Positions 57,784-64,000 of a stretch of DNA of 64,000 nt are shown here, one piece after another. The DNA is from Metallyticus violacea. Taxonomy: Eukaryota; Arthropoda; Insecta; Mantodea; Metallyticidae. The stretch lies in the NCBI GenBank assembly GCA_030762175.1, contig CM060833.1:162566001-162630000 (forward strand), written 5' to 3'. The notes beneath the pieces were generated by a model. It did no database searches. It was not told where the DNA came from and saw nothing but the letters and a program-made list of their open reading frames with translations. Made by a program: the position numbers and the translations under genes. Each line of letters starts with the position of its first letter. The stretch's first letter is position 1.

Positions 57784-58699
57784 GGAGCCTAATTTTGAAA
57801 TTATGTATAAGTGCTAAGGTTTTCTTATGAGCATGTACTCCTTGTTCATTCAACAATATTTGTAAATAATTGAACGTGTTATAGGAGCGTTCTTCGCCCC
57901 TCCTCCCAGATCGAGCAAAATTAAAAGTAAAGTAAAAGAATATATTTCTAGACCTGTAAAATGTTTCTCATCTCTTCATCTGCCCAACTTCTTCTTTCGT
58001 TCTTCAAAGGTATTGTTTATCGAGCAGTAACGAACAGATATGAAGTTTCATTGTTATTTACAATAAGTACAAGCCTCTTTCATCATGGCTTTTCGTATTA
58101 CAACTGCTAATTTCGACAGTGATTTTGTTGGGGAACGTTCAAGATTTTCCTCAATGTTGTCTAATTTGTCTTCTGTTAACTATACATTTTCAAAAGTGTT
58201 TTTTTTTCTGTGTTATACTGAACCAATAGTATCACATTTATTCACCAGATCTTAAATTGCAGTTCTGTAAGGAGACAATTGCCCAGGAAACTTCTAAATA
58301 AATTCCGCATGAACGCGGCGAGCTGATTCTTATTTACAAAAACATTTACACTGCTCTAAAGTGTTCGCGAACACTGGTAGACTGGTGACTGCCCGCAAGT
58401 TCAAGAAAGACAGGCAGGCCGCCGTGAGTGGGAAAGGTAGCCGTCTTGGACCAGACGTAAAATCTCGTGCAAGCGGTGGGGACATATTTTGGAAGCCCAG
58501 TTACTTATCATTTTATTGTTTTCTCTTTTATTTTAGATTCTATATCCCCTCTATTTCACTTTGTTTTCATTTTATGTGCATTCCTTATTTATTTGAGTAA
58601 GGCCCCTTTTACTTTTGGCAATATCCTCAATTAATGTTAAAGAGTACCGGCTTTGTTCCTATATTGAACAAAAAAAAAAAAAAGGATTGAACTTGTAAA
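57784..58699. other. No gene recognised
   Basis: A frame at 58361-58600 matches nothing known. Confidence 0.45.
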
Positions 58700-59005
58700 T
58701 ATTTGCTTTTAAAGATTTTCATGAAGACACATATACCCACTAGAAAGACAACGCTCAAGCGCATTCAGCGCAAAGTATGGCTGCACCGAAGAGGAGGGAA
58801 AGTGTTTTGCCAGTCATCATACTGCACTGATTTATTCCTCCGTGACTTCGACTTGATTCCTAAAATGAAAGAACCATTTTTTGGCATTCGCTTCGGAATG
58901 TTTCAAGTACCTTCAGGCAATGGACTGCTCTGTTCGAATTGTGCTGCCAACGACATTCTAAGGTTCTCACATAAAAAAATACAGGCAGACCAAGCATCTT
59001 AGCGC
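58700..59005 (+). pseudogene. Mariner-like transposase C-terminal relic
   Basis: One 99-codon frame covers it. THIPTRKTTLKRIQRKVW matches the HVSKRTxKAIQRLxW segment. CTDLFLRDFDLIPKMKEPFF matches YSPDLAPSDFHLFPKMKEPLRG, with the catalytic Asp region partly changed. The end (CAANDILRFSHKKI) fits the family's C-terminus. The upstream two thirds of the enzyme are missing. Confidence 0.65.
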
Positions 59006-59826
59006 TAATTATAGGAGTGAACGAATTTATACTCGCGCGCCATAATCTGATGTAAATTAAGAAGCTCTTCTTTGAAATGATCTTACGCACCTGCCTGGCG
59101 CAAAAATACAACTTTGTATGGAAAAGCTTCTGAACTGCAGAGTTCTAGCAAATACTCAAAGACACGATTAGACTGTTCAACGTCTACCTCTAAAGCTTTT
59201 CAAGATAACGAGGTAATTGTATCACAACATTAAAGCAGTTTAACGTTCCCAACGCAGCAGTTTAAATTGTCTTAATTACCTCTAATGCCCGCATTTTCTC
59301 TTTGCCTTCTTCTCCTTCTCCTCCTCCTTCTCCTCCTCCTCCTCCTCCTCCTCCTCCATGTCGCTACACAATGAGAAAGGGGGACAGATAGCGTCTCACT
59401 AAGCATCTGACACTCTATCTTGCATACTCATCACATAAGCTGCATGTAAAAGCATTCATTTTGGTTAAAGCAAACCTTTAGGTAGGACAGGAAGCATTGA
59501 AAATGAAAGTATCCGTTATTTCATGCTTTTGTCGCCCGTTTCACGGGATCTCACGGATCGGCAGTCAGAGCGACAACTGCCGGTGAAGCAACTGTTCAAG
59601 CCCTCGCAATTGCAACTACAATTATTATGAAAACAAGCATGTGCCTTATAACAGAAGATGTTGGAATTTCACACACTTTTGGTATCTTTTTTTAGAAACT
59701 GTCATTCACATCACCATCTTCCTAAATTGAGCCAATTTCTAGCCGGATGTTTTCTTTCAGGAATTTTAATGTTTGGGGGTTTGCCCCATACTCTTTCTTA
59801 TTCAACTTCTAAAATAAATAGAAATT
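59006..59826. other. No gene; (TCC)n tract
   Basis: A pyrimidine tract of TCC/TCT units at about 59306-59357; otherwise nothing recognised. Confidence 0.5.
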
Positions 59827-59841
59827 ACATAGTAGTAGTAA

Positions 59842-59891
<50 letters not shown>

Positions 59892-59922
59892 ATAGTAGTA
59901 ATAATAGTAGTAGTAATAATAA

Positions 59923-59979
<57 letters not shown>
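59827..59979. repeat. (TAG)n microsatellite, 150 bp, tail of the minus-strand LINE
   Basis: About 50 TAG units with a few TAA interruptions. Read on the minus strand it is (CTA)n directly after the 3' end of the LINE relic, so it probably began as that element's tail. Confidence 0.9.
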
Positions 59980-61270
59980 GTGTATCTTTATTGTTATAAA
60001 GTTCTATATAAAAATTACAAATATATTTTAGGCATGGGTCGTAGACCATACACAATTAAATATGATACACAATTAGAAAGTGGGAAAAAATAGCACAAAT
60101 AAAACAATATTAATAATAAACAAATAATATTTGTTAAAATAGGTAGAACGGTGCTTACAGTTATATCAATTGCGTTATAACCAGAAAATCAATACTTCTA
60201 GCTTCGCACACTTTGACTAGAAAAGTTCCATGTTCAACCAATTAGCGTGGTTCGCAAACAGGTTTATATCATGCCAGTCGAACTCTAATTGTTTTAAAAT
60301 GTTTCTGGGAACAGCGTTTTTCTCGCATGTTCCCAATGGATATATTCTGCCAGAATATGTACCCATTTCTCATCCCCTCCATAAAATGGACAGGTTTTCC
60401 TACCAGGACTATCCGTTATTTTTTGAGCCTTCCAACTTTCCAGTCTAAACCACGCCATTCCTGATCTTTCCTTTCTCCCTATCTTAGATTAATTATTCTT
60501 TCAATAAGCTCAAGGAGACTTTCGTGTTACTTTGTGCCTCGATTTCTGCCTGCTGATATCCTCTAACCTTGTTCTAACCTTCTTCCATATATTTTTATTA
60601 TTTTCACTGTCTAGTTGCCATATCGAACCCAGGCCAATTCCTCTGAGTCCTCTTTCCACCTCTGCTGGCCAAAACATTGGAGTTATATTTTGCATCTGGT
60701 GTCTATAGCATTTAGCGCAAAGCGTGTACTGGTCTTCCTACATTAGTCTAAGGCAATATTTTATCGTCCTTGTTTTCCTATTAACCGTGTCTTCAAAACA
60801 ACCCAACTCCATCGTGACCCCCACAGTTTGACGTTCGTTGGAGAGCCCGAGAAACTTAATCATATAGCATGGTACACCCTCTCTGGTGTATCTACTGGTA
60901 CATCTGGAACGCGAGTCAGAACAAGTAGTAACTCATTTAGTTGACCTCGTGCTTTATAATTAATAACAGATAAGTGCTTATTGCATTTCCCCACTGATAT
61001 TAAAGGTTACTTCTAAATAATAATTAAAAAAATGTATTTCTTGTCCACTTTAGTACCATTTTCATCTCTGCCATACACCAGCCATTTTTAAAAGTCATTG
61101 TTTTGACTTTGTTAACATTCACGAGTACACTCCATTTTAGGCAATAATCTTCAAGGATGTGATTGCCTTTCTGCAAATCATCTCTTGTTACAGATAAAAG
61201 AATTATATTTTCAGCATACTTACACACTGTCTGATAATGGGATCGCGCGTTTTTCAATTCCCTTCTAATT
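59980..61270 (-). mobile_element. Non-LTR retrotransposon (LINE) 3' half, decayed
   Basis: The minus-strand frame 61257-61024 reads KYAENIILLSVTRDDLQKGN and then CLKWSVLVNVNKVKTMTFKN. This is the reverse-transcriptase YADD region (here YAEN, so inactive) and the following WGLxVNxxKTKxMxF block. Further on, 60695-60510 reads AEVERGLRGIGLGSIWQLDS, part of the region behind the RT. Near 60420-60350 a frame reads CPFYGGDEKWVHILAEY, resembling the Cys/His end motif. The copy ends in AATAAAGATACACC and the (CTA)n tract. The clade is not resolved. Confidence 0.75.
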
Positions 61271-61756
61271 ACTCTATCTTCAAAAATTTCTCAGTTAAAT
61301 TTAATGACTCATTAGGTGTGTGTGCGGTGGTAGAGTCTTGCTAGAAATACCCAGATCGCCATCCAATATAAGCATGTTATTAAAAAAATGAATATAAATG
61401 CGAGTGCACAAAACTACGAAAGAGTCGGTAATACTAATGAAATTGGGTAATAAAACAGAAATAAACCTAATTATTTTTCTCACTCGACTGCAGTGTACAA
61501 GGAACACGAAGAGGACTTAAGCAACACATTCAACCAATGTTTGATTAACATATGACGTAAACTATGATTGGATATTATATTGCTTCTTTCATCGCATATT
61601 CAGTCTACAATGTTGATTTTATCCAGACAAAACAGTAAACTAATAAAAATATACCAAAAACACAAGTTGTTATTTAATTGGCCAGAATGCTTTTTGCTGT
61701 AAATGGCCTCTTTGTACGTCTCTGAGTTATTGGGTAATGGATAAATTGTTTATATA

Positions 61757-62639
61757 GAGGTCGCAAAAATGTATACATACTTCAAGCAAAGAAAAAAACT
61801 GTGCTAACATAACAAAACTAATTCGCACAAACAGAAAATGATGAGCACTAATCATCCTAGACTTTTACAGTTTCAACAGTTCCTCAAAATGCTCACCATC
61901 GACGTCGATACGCTTCTGAGTACGTTGAACTACTGATTGACCAATGTTTGCGAAAGTGTCCCTCAACCATTGCAACACATGCCGTTTCAATTTCTTTTCG
62001 AAGTGCTGTCAGTGTAGCTAATTTTCTATCCTTAAGAGTTTCCCATAGGTAGAAGTCCAACGGAGTCAGATCCGGAGAACGGAAACTCAATCGGACCTCT
62101 TCGTCCTATCCAGTGATTTGGAGATTGTCATCAAGGTACGCACGTACATCTCGGTAGTAATGTGGTGGTGCACTATCCTGTTGTATACGGTACCACGAGT
62201 CTCAAATTTGTCTCGAATGCGTGCAATTGTTACTTGCGTTCGCGGTTCTGTTCTATACACACGTCTTCATTGCCTTTGAACTTCAACAACATTCTCGGAT
62301 TTTCCAATACCACTTCAAAATTGCTTTCCGCTATTCAAACGATAATCTTGGCTCCATTTTGATGTAGCAACGCTAGCATAGCGCAATGTGAGCCACATCT
62401 ATTTACAGAACATCATACGATAATCTTGGTTTCTTTGTTCATTGTTGGTTTACGATAATCTTGGCTTCATTTGTTCATTGTTGATTTAATTGTCACGTAG
62501 CAACGCTATCATAATGTATGTGAGTCACATCTGTTTACAGAACATCATACTACACATTACTGTTGTTTTTCGGCTCAACTTTGAAATATATTAAATAACT
62601 ATCTACAGTGAAAGTGTGTATACATATTTTGGCACCATC
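61757..62639 (-). mobile_element. Mariner-like element, copy 3
   Basis: Both ends match copy 1 (GTATACATACTTCAAGCAAAG on the left, GTGTGTATACATATTTTGGC on the right). The terminal bases are more diverged. Subterminal repeats are at about 62385-62560. Confidence 0.88.
61893..62360 (-). pseudogene. Mariner-like transposase remnant in copy 3
   Basis: The minus-strand frame 62090-61893 reads FRSPDLTPLDFYLWETLKDR, the C-terminal block with the last catalytic Asp intact, then TLTALRKEIETAC. The N-terminal part (62360-62165, minus) is the counterpart of the helix-turn-helix in copy 1 but is frame-broken. As in copy 1, the middle of the enzyme is absent, so both derive from one deleted master form. 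Confidence 0.75.
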
Positions 62640-63464
62640 GATATTTGCTAAAGATATTATTTTAAAGAAGTGTTTAAGATGAGTTTGAACATTTTATGAA
62701 ATTGTACAAGATATCCCCCAGCCGCTGTCCAATTCTTGAAATGATACCTCGTAGTTGTGCTTGGCGCTTCGGTAATGTTAGTTGCATGTTATAAGGGTTT
62801 CAGGAGCGAAACAAATTATATTCCGTTATGGGTTGTGCCTCTTCAACAAAATAAATAATCCCGAATATGAATAATGAAAATAAGTTACAGTTCGTTGAAT
62901 TGAAGGAATATTGGTACTACAGGCCATGCAAATGTTATTAGTATAGGGTTTTCATGAAATTGATAATATCACATCCCTAATGTTTACTTTATCTCCTAAG
63001 AATAAATAGAAAATTCGCACCCGTTTCGGATTTCTGATTATTTCCATTGCTTCGCGATGAGACTGGTTAATATTTGAAGGGCAGGGTTATCGGACCTTTC
63101 TGTGAAGGAATCTGTGGTGGCGAAAGGTTTTCATTGCAGCAAGGAATCCATGAAATTAACTGGAAAACTCCAAATTAAGTTATACGTATAGTTGCAGGAC
63201 GCAGGAGGCAAGGTAAAGCTGTGAAATACTAATTGACGAAAGCAAATGGTTTGAAGGAGCTGAGGAAAATTAGCAAGTGCTTCAAGGACATAATCCTAGC
63301 TTATTACCAGATTACAAATTTTGTCCTCTTAATTCACGTGGTCTGAAAAGGATATTTTCTATACACAAGTTTATTTTTATGACAATAGGTTTGCCCATGA
63401 AAACAATGAAAAGATCAATGTGTCACAAAGCTTTATATACCTACTGGGAATAACTGTTTTTTAA
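62640..63464. other. No gene recognised
   Basis: No repeat family or coding frame identified. Confidence 0.5.
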
Positions 63465-63731
63465 GTAGTGCTTAATGCCGGCTTTATTTACTGAGGCATC
63501 ACAGGCAGTGAACACCGATAAGTATAAACTGGGAAAGGATTTTTTTTTTTAAATAAAGGAAGCGTTCCAGGCCTTAGTGTAGGGCACCTTCCTGGCATTT
63601 GCCATTTATGAGGACTGAGGAAAGCCTGGAAAACCCTTATTCAGGGAGTATAGTCCTATTGGGAATCGAACCAAAGACCTCCTGTTGACGAGTTCGCGCC
63701 TTGCCTTAATGACTTCGGCCACCCTTGGGGG
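63465..63731 (-). mobile_element. SINE-A copy 13
   Basis: A diverged but full-length minus-strand copy; the tail reads GTGCTTAATGCCGG on +. Confidence 0.88.
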
Positions 63732-63979
63732 CTTAAGAAACAACTAAGAAATTACATTGTTTGTTAAACCCAATAATCTGAATTTATTCTTATAACACAA
63801 GGGGTCCCCCCATGGGACTTGATATCTATGAAGAAGTTCACTGATTCTCACGCTTATTATAGTGCAGATTATTTTTTTTCAAAATTTATTTATACATGAT
63901 CCTTTTTTTTCCTTTCAATGAAATACTGTGTAAATCATTATTGCTTCAGTTATTCTCAAATGAGCAGATATTATGTGGA

Positions 63980-64000
63980 GTCTGCTGGTGTAGTGGTAAC
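63980..64000 (+). mobile_element. SINE-B copy 10, cut by the window end
   Basis: GTCTGCTGGTGTAGTGGTAAC matches the start of the SINE-B head; the rest lies beyond the window. Confidence 0.6.

Noticed and set aside
59658..59999. 113-codon frame with a poly-valine run and its poly-threonine shadow
   Set aside because: Translation of the (TAG)n microsatellite.

Overview
The window is eukaryotic nuclear DNA, most likely from an insect. It is AT-rich, has no operon-like gene packing, and holds one intron-split gene inside a landscape of old transposons. The combination of two abundant tRNA-derived SINE families, many Tc1/mariner relics, CR1/Jockey-type LINE fragments and a long CpG-depleted gene body would fit a hemimetabolous insect such as a cockroach or termite. 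That taxonomic guess is inference only.

The one confident host gene is an acyl-CoA-binding protein (ACBP/diazepam-binding inhibitor) on the + strand. Its coding exons are 10103-10117, 18519-18633 and 30749-30888. They join with GT-AG borders and consistent phases into an 89-residue protein, with a poly(A) signal at 31278-31283. Intron 1 is 8.4 kb and intron 2 is 12.1 kb; both are full of repeats.

Layout. 1-10 kb: a TIR-bounded but frame-broken mariner/IS630-type element (796-2291), several SINEs, and a second mariner-like element (7844-8694). 10-31.3 kb: ACBP; intron 1 holds SINE copies and a pogo/Tigger relic, and intron 2 holds LINE pieces, CpG-eroded SINEs, a transposase relic of unnamed family and a near-perfect 66-bp inverted repeat. 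31.3-36.5 kb: gene-poor and CpG-poor, with a mariner relic. 36.5-52 kb: CpG normal again, a few exon-like signals, Tc1-type relics, and a mariner-like element whose subterminal 97-bp repeat is amplified to four copies. 52-64 kb: a GC-rich promoter-like block, hAT relics (one resembling FAM200/ZBED5 proteins), a LINE with a (TAC)n tail, a third copy of the mariner-like element, and more SINEs.

The most informative large-scale signal is base composition. From about 17.5 to 36.5 kb CpG is rare (my hand count is about 55 in the 12.1 kb of intron 2), while both flanks have ordinary CpG. SINE copies inside this block carry TG/CA where outside copies carry CG. This is what germline gene-body methylation of a housekeeping gene would leave behind. 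No new enzymatic or defence system was found.
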